Below, piece after piece: positions 9,577 to 19,970 of a DNA stretch of 64,000 bases (its first letter is position 1; every line of letters starts with the position of its first letter). The DNA is from Ramularia collo-cygni (Eukaryota > Ascomycota > Dothideomycetes > Mycosphaerellales > Mycosphaerellaceae): NCBI RefSeq assembly GCF_900074925.1, contig NW_019716259.1:73010-137009 (forward strand). Reading direction: 5' to 3'. The notes below the pieces were generated by a model, which ran no database searches, had not been told where the DNA came from, and saw nothing but the letters and a program-made list of their open reading frames with translations. The position numbers were made by a program, and so were the translations under genes.

Positions 9577-11146
9577 CTAAAGTCGCACCGTTCCCGTACA
9601 TCTATACGGACAGGTGACAATCAACCGTTCCCTCGGCCTGCCCCGTATACAATCATCATGAAAGAAGTGCCCGCAAGGTAAGGCCGTGATTAGCAGCGAA
9701 TACGACTCCGCAAATGACTCAATGCAGATTCCACACACATCATTGTGCACACGGTCTTGAACCAGCTCATACCACCTGAAAGGTTGAGAACAGATCACAT
9801 TCCTGTACGGAGCCGGCGAACGCTCAGGGATGGGCGGTGGTCTGGGGGTTCCTGGACCTGACCTTTGCACTATGAGTTCGGTGGCGTCAAAAGCTGCGAT
9901 CACAGTATTCGGGGAGGTGGTGACATCTTCTTCCGTAATGTCGAGGGCTGCTGTGGTCCCATTGCCGATTTGCAGAGTCAAGCGCGGTGAGGGTTCCATG
10001 ATGCTGTCATGATAGTCCTGGATACGCATAGTCGCCTCCGCGAGAGCATCACCCAGNCTGACCTCATGGGTACGATCCGATCCTGGTCGAGGGTCTCGGC
10101 CAAGTCGTCGATATGCGACGTTCCCGTGTGATCCTCTGCCTGCTCTCCCACGAGGAGCAGATGCGAGGCGTCCATGTCTTGTAGCGGTCCGAGTTAGAGA
10201 ATAGTCCATCTGCGCGGCGGGTAAAGGTGCGGCGACTGCTGGTGAACCAGCATCAACAGCACCCACACGGTCCAGGTATTCAACCAACGATACGATCTCG
10301 AAATCGTCGGCATTGTCACCAGGTTGAACGCCCAGCCCATACAAACCAGGATCATTGGGCAAGATGCCATAGCCCATTGCCAAACGCATGTTGTTAACAT
10401 TGTCACGGTGNTCACGTATCGCTGAGTCTCGAAGAAGCTCTTCGGTGGCAGAGCGCCGCACGAAAGCGTCTACCACATCTTTCACGAGCGATTCGTGCTG
10501 CTGAAGAAGCTCACCACCCATACAGAACGGACAGAGTGTCAAAGAGCCCCCGCGAGAGCTCTCCATCAAGTCCAGATCGCTGAAGGTGATGTCGTTGATG
10601 AGTACCTAAAGGCAAAGGGCAAAAGGGTCAGCGATGTCTCAAACATTCGGAGCGGGCAGAAGAGGCAGTTCCCAGCTGCGTAAAAGTTTTGTCGGGGCTA
10701 TTGTCTTCCAATACCTGCTTGGGATGCCTCTCGCTCTTCGCTGTACTTACTACACCGTGGTGACACCTTTGGTAGGGGCAGTGTGCGTCAAAAAAGTTGT
10801 CGATGATTAACTTGTTTGGAGGACGCAGAGTGACGGTTGCCCCTGCGTCGATGTTACGATTGCGGGGTGTGGGATGTATGATGTGAGGTGGACGTAATGT
10901 TGCTCTTGATTGCAATCTCGCGCTGATCTTGTTCTTTTCGAAAACAACCCAATCTTCTGAAGGCAGCACGAATAGGTCAAGGTCGCTTTGCCAGTGAGTT
11001 CCTACCACGAGGAGCTCGCAGAGAGTGTCGCCTTGCGGAACCCGAGGAGCGTGCTGTATCAAGACCAGATCGCCGGAATGCGGTTGCAGAGAGGAGATGA
11101 GTGGTAGTAAGGCTTCCCTTTGCGGGACAAAACACGTAGTGGACAT
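9577..11146 (-). CDS. RING-finger protein, paralogue A (474 aa)
   Basis: Two exons: 11146-10751 and 10605-9577. The 145-nt intron has donor GTAAGT, a GCTGAC branch site and a CTTTAG acceptor, phase 0. The N-terminal part contains a GDLVLI motif and ends HCPYQRCHH. Just after the intron comes LINDITF, then a short Cys motif LCPFCMG (about residue 157) followed by LLQQHESLV. A long Gly/Arg/Pro-rich linker leads to a C-terminal RING (residues 423-474): CGIC, CGHFFHDDC, CPYRC. The last pair is C-x3-C rather than the usual C-x2-C, so the second zinc site may be altered. RING proteins act as E3 ubiquitin ligases; the substrate is unknown. Gene structure and all landmark motifs are shared with the gene at 14723-15795. 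Two N bases lie inside. Confidence 0.8.
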
Positions 11147-11965
11147 TCTTATTGCGATACGAATTGCGAAGATCAAGGTCGTGGTATGGGAAGGGGTGAA
11201 GATATGGAAAGGGTGGGCTACTAGTAAAGGGGAAGGAAACGCAACGATCTGGTGAATACAGCAGCTGTGCAGGCCTCGTGGTTGAGACATCGGCATCCTG
11301 TTCAGGTCACGGACATNCAGTGCAAACACTGTTCAAGTGCTCCCGATACCGTACGCTTGTTTCTCCGATAGACATAGTAGGTGGGCTCCATCTTTATGGA
11401 CCAGATCGGATTGGAGGGCCAGAAAGTCCACGTTGGCAGCGTTCTTGTCTAACAGCCCGATGGTAGCATGAACGGTGGAACGAAAGCTGACGCCGACAAA
11501 AGTCTTGCATCATCATCTCCCGCAGTCAAAAGGCAACGTCCGCAGCCAGACAGCAAAGGGGGTAGAAAGTGCCAGCCTCATGGGTGTTCAGCTCTGATTT
11601 CGGGTTGAGACCGAGTCAGGAGAGCATAGGACCGGCATGATCTTTCGGTCAACGCCGTACTCGCCGCAGTACGGCGTAGAGTTGGCGTGACGGGTGCCAC
11701 GAGCGATACCCTGGGGTGATGTTGATGTTGAACGTTCACTTGCGGAGTGATCCCGGTGACCGAGGAGAACGGCGGCCTAGACCGACGAAGCGGGCCGCTA
11801 GTTCCAACAGGCATGGACGGGATGTTCCTCTGAGCGATCGGTGGGGTTTGGGAGTCATCCATCCTTCACATGCAAAGCAGCTTCCAAGTCGCTGTCCGCA
11901 CGCACACCGAGTTTCGTCGTCGTTGACCGACTCTCACCAATAAACAGAAAGCCATTGCAGCCACC
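11147..11965. promoter_or_regulatory. Divergent promoter region between RING gene A and ARO3
   Basis: About 820 bp separate the two start codons. One GAGTCA core (11613-11618; TGACTC on the other strand) matches the core of the general amino-acid control element recognised by Gcn4/CPC1 and lies about 350 bp upstream of ARO3. A six-base match can arise by chance, so the regulatory claim is weak. The leader just before ARO3 is CT/CA-rich (about 11925-11965), typical of fungal 5' UTRs. Confidence 0.3.
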
Positions 11966-13198
11966 ATGTCTTCCTCCGAGGTAAGCATTCATTGTTACTC
12001 CAGCTACCTCAACACAGCATTGCAAAACTCATCAGGACTAATGGACGCCTCCTCACAGTTCTTCTTGCCCAACCCGGCCGTGGGAGATCGCAATGGCGTG
12101 GAAGATTGGCGCATTCGCGGCATGACACCTCTCACATCGCCTGACCTCCTCCAACACGAAATTCGCCAGACGGAAAAGTCCAAGGAGACGGTTGTTCAGG
12201 GTCGCAATGAGTCGGTCGATATCGTACACGGCAAAGATGAACGCCGCAGGCTGCTCGTCGTTATTGGGCCCTGTTCGATCCACGACCCGAAGATGGCTCT
12301 GGAGTACTGCGACAGACTGCTTGAGTTGAAGAAGAAGTACGAGAACGATCTCTTGATTGTCATGCGAAGCTACCTGGAAAAGCCACGCACAACGATTGGA
12401 TGGAAGGGTCTGGTCAACGACCCGGACATTGACAACACCTTCAACATCAACAAGGGCTTGCGGGTGTCTAGACAGCTGTTCCTCGATCTCACCACCAAGG
12501 GCATGCCTCTTGCGTCCGAGATGCTGGATACCATTAGCCCACAGTTCACCGCAGACCTGCTGTCAGTGGGAGCTGTCGGTGCCCGTACAACCGAGAGTCA
12601 AGTGCATCGCGAGCTTGCTTCCGGCCTCTCCTTCCCAGTTGGCTTCAAGAACGGTACGGATGGCTCCCTGGGAGTTGCTATCGACGCTATTGGCGCGGTA
12701 CAGCACCCACACCATTTCCTGTCAGTTACAAAGCCTGGCAACGTCGCCATTGTAGGCACCGACGGTAACGACGATTGCTTCGTCATCCTTCGTGGAGGCA
12801 CCAAGGGAACGAACTTCGACGCCAAGTCCATCGCAGAAGCAAAGGCTGCACTCGAGAAGAAGAATCTCCGCCCACTTCTGATGGTCGACTGCAGTCACGG
12901 CAACTCTCTCAAGGACCACAAGAACCAGCCCAAGGTCGCAAAGGTTCTCGGCGATCAGATACGCGATGGTGAGACCGCGATTATGGGAGTCATGATTGAG
13001 TCAAACATCAACGAGGGTAACCAGAAGGTACCACCAGAGGGCAAGTCCGGTCTCAAATACGGGGTCTCCATCACTGATGCCTGCATCCATTGGGAGGATA
13101 CCGAGGTGGTTCTGAAGGATCTTGCGGAAGCTGTGGCAGCGCGAAGGGAGAAGCTGGGTCCGGTCAAGCAGACGAATGGCGCCAATGGCCATGCTTGA
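11966..13198 (+). CDS. ARO3: Phospho-2-dehydro-3-deoxyheptonate aldolase (DAHP synthase), ARO3 type
   Basis: It condenses phosphoenolpyruvate and erythrose 4-phosphate, the first step of the shikimate pathway, in the cytosol. Family motifs include VVIGPCSIHDP, YLEKPRTTIGWKGL, GARTTESQ, HRELASGLSFPVGFKNGTDG, DCSHGN and GVMIESNINEG. The N-terminus GDRNGVEDWRIRG-PLTSPDLLQHE matches the phenylalanine-sensitive ARO3 branch rather than ARO4. The frame is open throughout, but 11981-12058 is almost surely an intron (GTAAGC donor, ACTAAT branch site, CACAG acceptor, 78 nt, a multiple of three, phase 0). Removing it joins MSSSE directly to FFLPNPAVGDR and gives 384 aa, the usual length. Product inhibition by phenylalanine is expected from the family. 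Confidence 0.96.
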   Translation: MSSSEVSIHCYSSYLNTALQNSSGLMDASSQFFLPNPAVGDRNGVEDWRIRGMTPLTSPDLLQHEIRQTEKSKETVVQGRNESVDIVHGKDERRRLLVVIGPCSIHDPKMALEYCDRLLELKKKYENDLLIVMRSYLEKPRTTIGWKGLVNDPDIDNTFNINKGLRVSRQLFLDLTTKGMPLASEMLDTISPQFTADLLSVGAVGARTTESQVHRELASGLSFPVGFKNGTDGSLGVAIDAIGAVQHPHHFLSVTKPGNVAIVGTDGNDDCFVILRGGTKGTNFDAKSIAEAKAALEKKNLRPLLMVDCSHGNSLKDHKNQPKVAKVLGDQIRDGETAIMGVMIESNINEGNQKVPPEGKSGLKYGVSITDACIHWEDTEVVLKDLAEAVAARREKLGPVKQTNGANGHA

Positions 13199-14722
13199 AG
13201 ATGAACGGGGGCGATGAAATGATGATTGTGGCGCGGCGTTACATGGGAGCGAATCGACAAAAGTTTCTACATGCTTGATCCACGAGTAAAGCAGAGGATG
13301 GGGATTGTGACAGCGTTGCTGCCTGACTATCAACAGCTTGATCGGTATATGACCATGTCTGTTTTCGCCTTTGCAATATGTTATGGATCGGCAAGGGCAT
13401 ATAGTCGTTGACACTCTGCCGGAGTCAACCCTAGACGCACTCACATTGGCACAGCACAAAGTGTTCTATCACGATTATACTCAGCCCACATTCAGAGTCA
13501 GTGCAGGGTCAGCATCTCGTATAAGGCAGGGTGTGAGTGGGTGGTACGCCTCGGAAGCTAGCGGGTGTGCTTTTTGAGCAAAGGTCACGAAGTAATCAGT
13601 GCTCTCCTTAGCTGCTCTCTCAACCTCCACCTTTCAGCAGCGTCGACGTCGGAATCTTCTTTGTGCGGCATCGAAAAAACATTGACGGCTTAACGCGATT
13701 GATGCGGCGATATGGAAAGCACATAACAGATCAGGAGTGTATACGGCGATTCACACATCAGGAAATGGTTTGACCAAAGACAATACCGCTATGATGGAAT
13801 GCTGGGAAATGTCAGGCGAAAGCTGGACTTTTCAGCTACGACACGCATTGTGTTCAGCTGGGAAGCCCAACAACGCCTATGATAAGTCTTTCGCTCTGGA
13901 ACGTCAATATGAACAACAGTCCCACTAAGACGGAGCAGTGCTTGATTTTATGCGTTCGTTGTTAAGTGTAAAGAAGAAAGACGTTTGGTGAAGAAAAGGA
14001 GCATTCTAATAGGCCATCTGCTAGCGCCAGATTTGTCAGCAAATCGTCCAGCATTTCTTTACGAAATTCTTCTGCGACGTCCTCTTTCTCCCGCATCAAC
14101 ATCATTACAACTGTCTCTTGCGGCAGACTTCTATCAAGTCTGCGTGAGCGCACATGGTAATAATGGTGATGGGACGGTAGGTTTCGGACTACCCTATACA
14201 GCCCTCTTCCTCTGCTCTGCCTTTCGGCGCGACCAAAAAGACCCCACGATTTGCCTTCTTCCTGGCCTTTTTCAGTGCCTGCCAAGATAACTTCATCAAT
14301 CTGTGGAAGATCAACCATTCGGTGTAAGCAGCACCTCGTCTTCTCCACCCTTGCGAGCCTTTGTCCAGTGGCNCAAAAGGACTATTTATTAGACGTACAT
14401 TCCTCAACAAGTGCACCGCTGTCTTGCGGACACACGTCACGCGTGCATCTCTGCCATGTATGTCTGCTCCAAGTCTGGTTGGCATTTTGTCAAATACATG
14501 CGACCCTTCATGCGAACTACCAGCATCGTACTCTTTGTAGTAGACGGTGCCTTGGAATTCTCCTCGAATGTTCGTGCACTCACAAGCATCCACATTTGCT
14601 ACAGAAACTGCAATGCTTCGCTGAACTGTCAAGCCATGCAAGGGCTTCGCTGCAGATTGCAAATCTATGAACTCTCGATGTCTACCTCAACCGGCCTCCG
14701 CAACCCACCATGTAACACAAAA
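13199..14722. other. Intergenic, about 1.5 kb, no gene supported
   Basis: This lies between the convergent ends of ARO3 and RING gene B. A minus-strand frame at 13962-14348 (128 codons, with a charged MREKEDVAEEFRKEM segment) is the only mildly coding-like piece, and it has no domain or splice partner. The rest shows no RNA gene or repeat. Confidence 0.4.
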
Positions 14723-15795
14723 TCAACTGCTGACCGGCCGCCGGCACAAAGGACACGCCTCAGGCTTCCGATCATACCTCTGAGCTTGAAAGTACTCCTC
14801 CAAACATCTCTCATGGTAGAAGTGCTCGCATCTGAGATCAACAATCCTTTCCCCCTCGACGTAGTCTTGTTGGCACAGTCCGCATATGTCATTCGCGACC
14901 CTCTCCTGCGCGATTTGGAACCACCTCAACGAGTGGGACGAGAGTCTGGGTCCCCCGGCCCATTGCAAAGCCCTCCTCGAGGAGTGTCTGGTCTGAATCG
15001 GCTCGGGAACTGGATGTCTCCGGACTGGTCTTGAAGTGTGCTCGGGAGTTGGCGAGGATCGTCTGCTCTGGTAACCAGCAGAAAGCGTTTGCAGACCACC
15101 CAACACCACCAGATCCACGTCGTGCGGTAGAGGTGCATAGTTCCTTTCCACACGCTTAGCATTTATGGCTTGAAGATGGGCTCGCATGACACTCTCCGTG
15201 TACCTGTCCAGGTAGGAGCACTAGACGCATGCTGTTAGTATTGGACAACACCGCAGTACTTGGAGATTGTACTCACAGTGACCAGACACTCATGCTTCTG
15301 TTGAAAGTCCGACCCCATGCAGAATGGACAGAGCGTCCACACTTCTCGCCCAGCTCTGCTTTCTGTTTCTCGAAAGTGGACATCGTTCACCGTNACTGGG
15401 CTCTTGCGGACCAACCCAGCCACACAATTCTGATAGAGACAAATGCCGCCGAAGTATCTCATCGTCAGCGTTTCAATNGTCGGATTCAGTGTGAGGCTAT
15501 CCGTCGGCGAGAGCATAGCCTCCAGAGGCATCCCGTGCCAGTCAAGGGTCATGCAGTCGAGGTTCCAAGCTCCGTAACGTTGACAATCAAAGAGGTTGGC
15601 AGGGTTGATCTCATATATGCCCTTCACTGCTACACTGAAAGAGTGCCGGTGGTTGCTGGCGATGGTATAAACAAGGACGAGACATGATGCTGCCCGAGGT
15701 GACTCGGGTTCAACGAGGATAATGTCGCCGACGCGGACTCCGTGTAGAGCGTTGAGTTGAGCCGTGGTGAGAGTTTCCATGGGTGAAGTGGACAT
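14723..15795 (-). CDS. RING-H2 protein, paralogue B (338 aa)
   Basis: Two exons: 15795-15277 and 15220-14723, with a 56-nt intron (GTGAGT, TACTAAC branch site, GTCTAG), phase 0. The start at 15795 was chosen because MSTSP aligns with MSTTC of paralogue A. Order of parts: a GDIILVEP motif near residue 25, IETLTMRYFGGICLYQNC, TVNDVHF, LCPFCMGSDFQQKHECLV just before the intron, a basic helix after it, and a complete RING-H2 finger at 286-338 (CGLC, CEHFYHERC, CPLC with canonical spacing). It is a likely E3 ubiquitin ligase. Compared with paralogue A, the linker between the LCPFCMG motif and the RING is much shorter and the intron sits slightly further downstream. Two N bases fall within the first exon. 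Confidence 0.8.
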
Positions 15796-16220
15796 AGCCG
15801 GCCTCAGTACAAGTGGCGTCGGCATGGCTGGATGATGATACTGGATGGTGGATGGCGGATGTTTGCTCGTTGTTCTGGAAGTACAGGGGTGGTATGGTAG
15901 ACGCAATGGGCCTTGGGAAACAGTCAGAGGACTTGAAAGCGGCAGATGATGGGCTGCAAGCTGCGCCAGAAGCAGTGCGTGGCCCGCTGCTGAAATCAGC
16001 GCTTTGTGACCTCCAACAGGTTCTCATGATCGAGGTCCTGTGGCGCTTTGATGTGCTGTTTGTTGAAGTCACATAGCGAGGCCGTGTCGAACACAATGTT
16101 GCTGAACGATGAGGAGAAAATTAGAAAGCGGGTCAGTCGTCGGAGACCTTCTAGGCTGAATTGTGAAAGCCGTTCCCATTGTACGTCCCAGCCAACGTCA
16201 ACGAGGCTGTGTTTACTGAA
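15796..16220. other. Intergenic between RING gene B and PXR1
   Basis: This is promoter side for RING gene B and 3' side of PXR1, both on the minus strand. No gene is supported; short plus-strand frames here are overlaps with the flanking coding regions. Confidence 0.4.
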
Positions 16221-17213
16221 TCATGAAGCAGCTGCCTTTGCTTGCAGCATGAAAATCTCCTTCAAAGCCTGCGGGTCCATGTGTGCCCTTCGCTTCTGCA
16301 TGATATATCTCTGCCTCACCGCGTGCCTTCCACCAAAAACTGTGCTGGGCTCAGGGGGCGTTGCAGTTTCGTCGCTCTCGCTGCTCGAGTCTGATGCTCC
16401 CGTGTGAGGTTTAGACCGCGTGCTGTCCTTTGCAGCTCTCTTCGCACGCTTCTCTTCTTTCCGCGCCCTCCGCTCTTCTTTGCGGGCTCGCTTTTCTGCT
16501 TTTAGCCTGGCCTTTTCGCCATCGTCGTTCGAGGACGATTTGGAAGATTTCCCGGCTTTCCGCGCAGCTTTTTGCAGCCGCCTCTCCGCTTTGGCCTTGG
16601 CCTCCAGCTCTTTCCGCTTCTTGCGCTCCTTTTTCTCTTTCTTTCCTTGCTCGACCTCGACGTCAGCAGACGAGTTGATGTCTGCTGTCTCACTCTTCTT
16701 CGTTTTCTTAACCTCCAGCTCCTTCGCCACTCCCTCATCCTCGGCCTTCCTCTTCTTGCTGGGCAGCACAGTTGATTTCGGGAACTCCATCTTGTCGCCA
16801 ACCAAAAGTCCTCCACTCACAAAGTTCATGCTGCCGTATTTCCTTGCATGAAAACTGCCAAGCTCTACATCTCTGAGCGCATTCTGCTTCTTCTCCAGCT
16901 CCTCGTCGCTTTTTCCATTCAGGCGGCCCAGCAAGCCAGAAAACATGCTCAACCCAAAGTTTTCAGCGTTCCCTTTGCCAACTTGAACTCCAATCCCNAT
17001 GTTTTCCTCTCGTAGCACAACGCGAATATGTGAGGCATTGGCGGCGGTGTAATGCGACGAATGCGCTGCATTTTCCGCTCCGAGATAATCGCCGGGCTTC
17101 CATCCCTGCGCCCTGAGGATCTTGTGGCCAAAGTTTTCCGTGGACTTGGACCAGTTGGTATTGTTGGGATCGTGGGCGAGTTTGGTCTTGTTCTTGACGC
17201 CGCTGAGTCCCAT
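16221..17213 (-). CDS. PXR1: PXR1/PINX1-type G-patch ribosome biogenesis protein
   Basis: A single exon of 330 aa. The start at 17213 gives the family-typical MGLSGVKNKTKLAHDPNNTN. The G-patch follows (WSKSTENFGHKILRAQGWKPGDYLGAE), then SHIRVVLREE and FGLSMFSGLLGRLNGKS, both hallmarks of Pxr1/PinX1. Residues from about 150 to 290 are very Lys/Glu/Arg-rich with KKEKKERKKRKE-like repeats, typical of nucleolar proteins, and the C-terminus FGGRHAVRQRYIMQKRRAHMDPQALKEIFML is conserved. The family activates the helicase Prp43 in rRNA and snoRNA processing and, in yeast and human, can inhibit telomerase. It acts in the nucleolus. Confidence 0.94.
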   Translation of the reverse strand: MGLSGVKNKTKLAHDPNNTNWSKSTENFGHKILRAQGWKPGDYLGAENAAHSSHYTAANASHIRVVLREENXGIGVQVGKGNAENFGLSMFSGLLGRLNGKSDEELEKKQNALRDVELGSFHARKYGSMNFVSGGLLVGDKMEFPKSTVLPSKKRKAEDEGVAKELEVKKTKKSETADINSSADVEVEQGKKEKKERKKRKELEAKAKAERRLQKAARKAGKSSKSSSNDDGEKARLKAEKRARKEERRARKEEKRAKRAAKDSTRSKPHTGASDSSSESDETATPPEPSTVFGGRHAVRQRYIMQKRRAHMDPQALKEIFMLQAKAAAS

Positions 17214-17587
17214 TGCGGCGGTGGTGGAGGATGGTCGCAAAGGATGTGGGTGCTGAAGTTCGCCGACGAAATCAGACGGGATGGAATTTTGTGGACCGAC
17301 CCTTCGGTTGGATCCGAAAGCTAGTTCTACCTCTAGGGTCTAAAGTTGAACCACGACATGGAACGTGCGGTGAAGACTTCACGATATGGAATTGTGCAAA
17401 AGTGGGACTTGACAAAATTGCGGGAGGCCTTGTTCTCATTCGCTCATTGACTGAACACGCTTTGTGATGACTGGCAATGCCTGTGCATCATGTACAGCGT
17501 TCAGCAGCTTATCACGGACAGACCTCGATGAGTCCACGACTTCTCCACCACTGAGTGACCTTTCCACCTCCACCACCACCGGGATCA
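17214..17587. other. Short intergenic gap
   Basis: This lies between the PXR1 start and the 3' end of the coiled-coil gene. It would hold the PXR1 promoter and the coiled-coil gene terminator. No motif stands out. Confidence 0.4.
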
Positions 17588-18781
17588 TCAACGCTTTCTG
17601 AACTTTGGCTTTGGCTTACGCTTCTCTCGCTGTTGCTGCTCCTGACTTGGAGCCTTCGTGCCTTCTTGCTCGCCCATCAGTCCGGCCAGCCGCTCTGGAT
17701 CCCTTGCAATGGCATCCATCTCTCTCCGAACTTGGTTGCGGAATACGAAACCTCCATCGAGAGATCCACACCTACGTAAGAGGGATAGTCAGTAGGGTCA
17801 CAAGATCTCGGAGGTCCCAACCCGCACTTACTCGCACAAAAACTTCGCTTGCTCTTCGTGCGTGAGTTGTCGCAGACAATGGTCGATGACCATTCTCTCG
17901 GTCTCTGTGATTCCCTCCTCCTTGTTGGATTCTTGTTGCTCCACAAATATCTTGCTCAAAGCCGCGATCGTTCGGTCGCTGCGAGCTTGGGCTGCGATGC
18001 AGACGAGCATACTTCGTTTGACTGTGTCCGCAATCTCTTCCTTCGCTTGGTGAAGGAGGAGGTTATCCGCCACCAATGTCTTGTTCTGTTCCTGCAGTCT
18101 TTTGTTCCCTTTTTGTAGTGACTTGTTCTCTTCTTGTAGTGCGTAATCCTGTCGTTGCAGCAATAGTCGCCGGGCTTCGATCGCCAAAGCCTGTTTCTGT
18201 CCCGAAAGTTGCAGGACTTTGTCCTTTAAAGCCTGTCGTTCTGTCATGCCTTTTGTAACCTCAACTGCGAATTCTCCATTTGCTCGGTAGAGGTCTTGGG
18301 TGTCCTTCTTGATCGCCTCATTTGCTTCCCGTGTTGCTTTGTGACGTTTATGCAGTTCGAGGGTGTGCTTCTTCAGCTTCTCGTAGTCGCGCCCTAGACT
18401 CTCGCACTCTTCTTGCGTGTGGTTCGTCTTCACCTTCACAGTCTCCAGTTGGCATTTCTCCAAGGACGTCGGATATCTTCCGTGGTCGACAGCTGCCTTT
18501 AGTAGCGTGATTTCTTCTCGATACTCCGCTTCCTTACGATGCCAATTTTGCACCGAATATGAGAATCCCTGAAGAGTTTCCTCACGTTGATCTTCACTTT
18601 CCTGCTCAAGCTCTTTGATTCTCCCCTTGAGCTCTNCGCATTCCATCTTCAGAGCTGTCACCTCCGTCTTGCCCAGAGCTTCAACGACCGTCACACCCGG
18701 AGCTTCAATGACCGACTCATCCTGAGCTACCATCACCTCCGGCTCGCCGCTGCCGCCCAGCTCCTTCTCACTCGTGCTCAT
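17588..18781 (-). CDS. Coiled-coil protein of unknown function (377 aa)
   Basis: Two exons: 18781-17832 and 17771-17588, with a 60-nt intron (GTAAGT, CTGACT branch site, ACGTAG), phase 2. The start at 18781 was chosen as the first ATG after an upstream leader that lacks coding character. After an acidic, Val-rich N-terminus with near-repeats (VVEALGKTEV), residues about 45-270 are almost unbroken coiled coil rich in Glu, Lys, Gln and Leu (for example LQEENKSLQKGNKRLQEQNK). The second exon adds a Gln/Lys-rich basic tail ending KPKPKFRKR. No motor, kinase or membrane domain is seen. A scaffold or cytoskeletal role is possible but not shown. Confidence 0.7.
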
Positions 18782-19970
18782 ACTTTGTACGTACCTTTGT
18801 TTTTCCAGACGGGTGGTCGACGCTGTTTTTGTTGAGAGCACGTGAATTGGAGAGAGAGAAACAAATGACGCTGTGTGGTGGGATGTTCGTTGAAGTGAGG
18901 TGAAGTTTGGCTTCCTTGTTTGCGCCAAATAAAATTGAAATACGAGTAAATCTTCACTACTTACTTGAAGTGAATCAGATTGCCTGACGTCGGCTCTCTC
19001 CAAGGTAAGGTAGCAAGACTTCTTGCTATGTCCTGAGAGCCTTGGCGACCACGGTCCATCAGGCGTTCCGTCCANGGCAAACTTCGGAAACGTCACTCTG
19101 TTTACAGCATATATGTGCCTATCATGTCGTACACATGGAGAACCTCAAGCAACCAATTGAGAGGCGTCGGTGGGCTCACCAAGGACGACCCGTTCGAGCC
19201 AACTTAGGTAGTCATTACCTGATGAGGCTTCTCACTGTGAAGCTTTTCGCAAGAGGATGAGCTCCTAGGAACGAGACTCTTTCTCCAGTCCTTCTTCTCC
19301 CGTCACATCTGTTCAGCTATCAATCGATATGTCCTTCACGATCCCGAGGAGGCAGACGTACCAGTTGTTGATCTCATGATATGGGGTTTATCGTCCAAAG
19401 AGCTCGGGAGGTTGCGAATCTCCACCAGGATGGACATACAGTCGGCAGGGTCTGGGAGATGCAGGTAAGGTAGGTAAGGTAGGAACACTTTATTGATCCT
19501 TCCCTCAATTTGCCTGTCAGCTGACTTTCAAACTCGAATGTGTCTTCTATTTCATGGCACAAGTAGCCGAGAAGAAGTGTGCTGAAAGTGGTGCACGTAC
19601 AGTTCGATGCCCTGCTCCTGCAATTACCTGCCTTTCCATGTCGACGTCCCTCAGGGGTAGGTTCTTCGAGGATGCGCTGATTTCGAGACGTTTTCGTGTC
19701 ACAGACCCCACTCCCATCCGTTAGAGGTCGCATTTGAGCAATCCACTCCTGAGGCTGAGCCTTCACCATTGTTGGCTCTCCTTCCTCTGTTGCCTCCCGT
19801 AAAATGGAAGGTCGAAGCATAATGCGACCTGTCGCGGAGCAGGGTTCAATTGTGGAAGGATCTCCCGGCTCGGCTAGAACTAGCGTACCGACGTCGCGGG
19901 TTCGCCTACTTTACTTTCTGCAACACCCAGCAATCATTTCAGAAAGAACCACCAACATGTCAACAACCAC
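18782..19970. other. Divergent intergenic region of about 1.2 kb
   Basis: It separates the coiled-coil gene (minus) from the MBD4-like gene (plus). At 19463-19480 a 9-bp unit (aggtaaggt) is repeated twice in tandem with a partial third copy. No gene is supported; minus-strand frames at 19374-19820 have no domain. Confidence 0.4.
19463..19483. repeat. Short tandem repeat, 9-bp unit
   Basis: The unit aggtaaggt occurs twice head to tail, followed by agg. GTAAGG/TAGGTA-type simple sequence is common in filamentous fungal intergenic DNA. No function is inferred. Confidence 0.6.

Noticed and set aside
13962..14348. Minus-strand 128-codon frame with a charged helix
   Set aside because: No recognisable domain, no splice partner and no promoter-like leader; kept only as a note in the intergenic entry.
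16420..16851. Plus-strand frame rich in Phe/Ser/Leu opposite PXR1
   Set aside because: Mirror of the Lys/Glu-rich PXR1 tail; the sense gene is clear.
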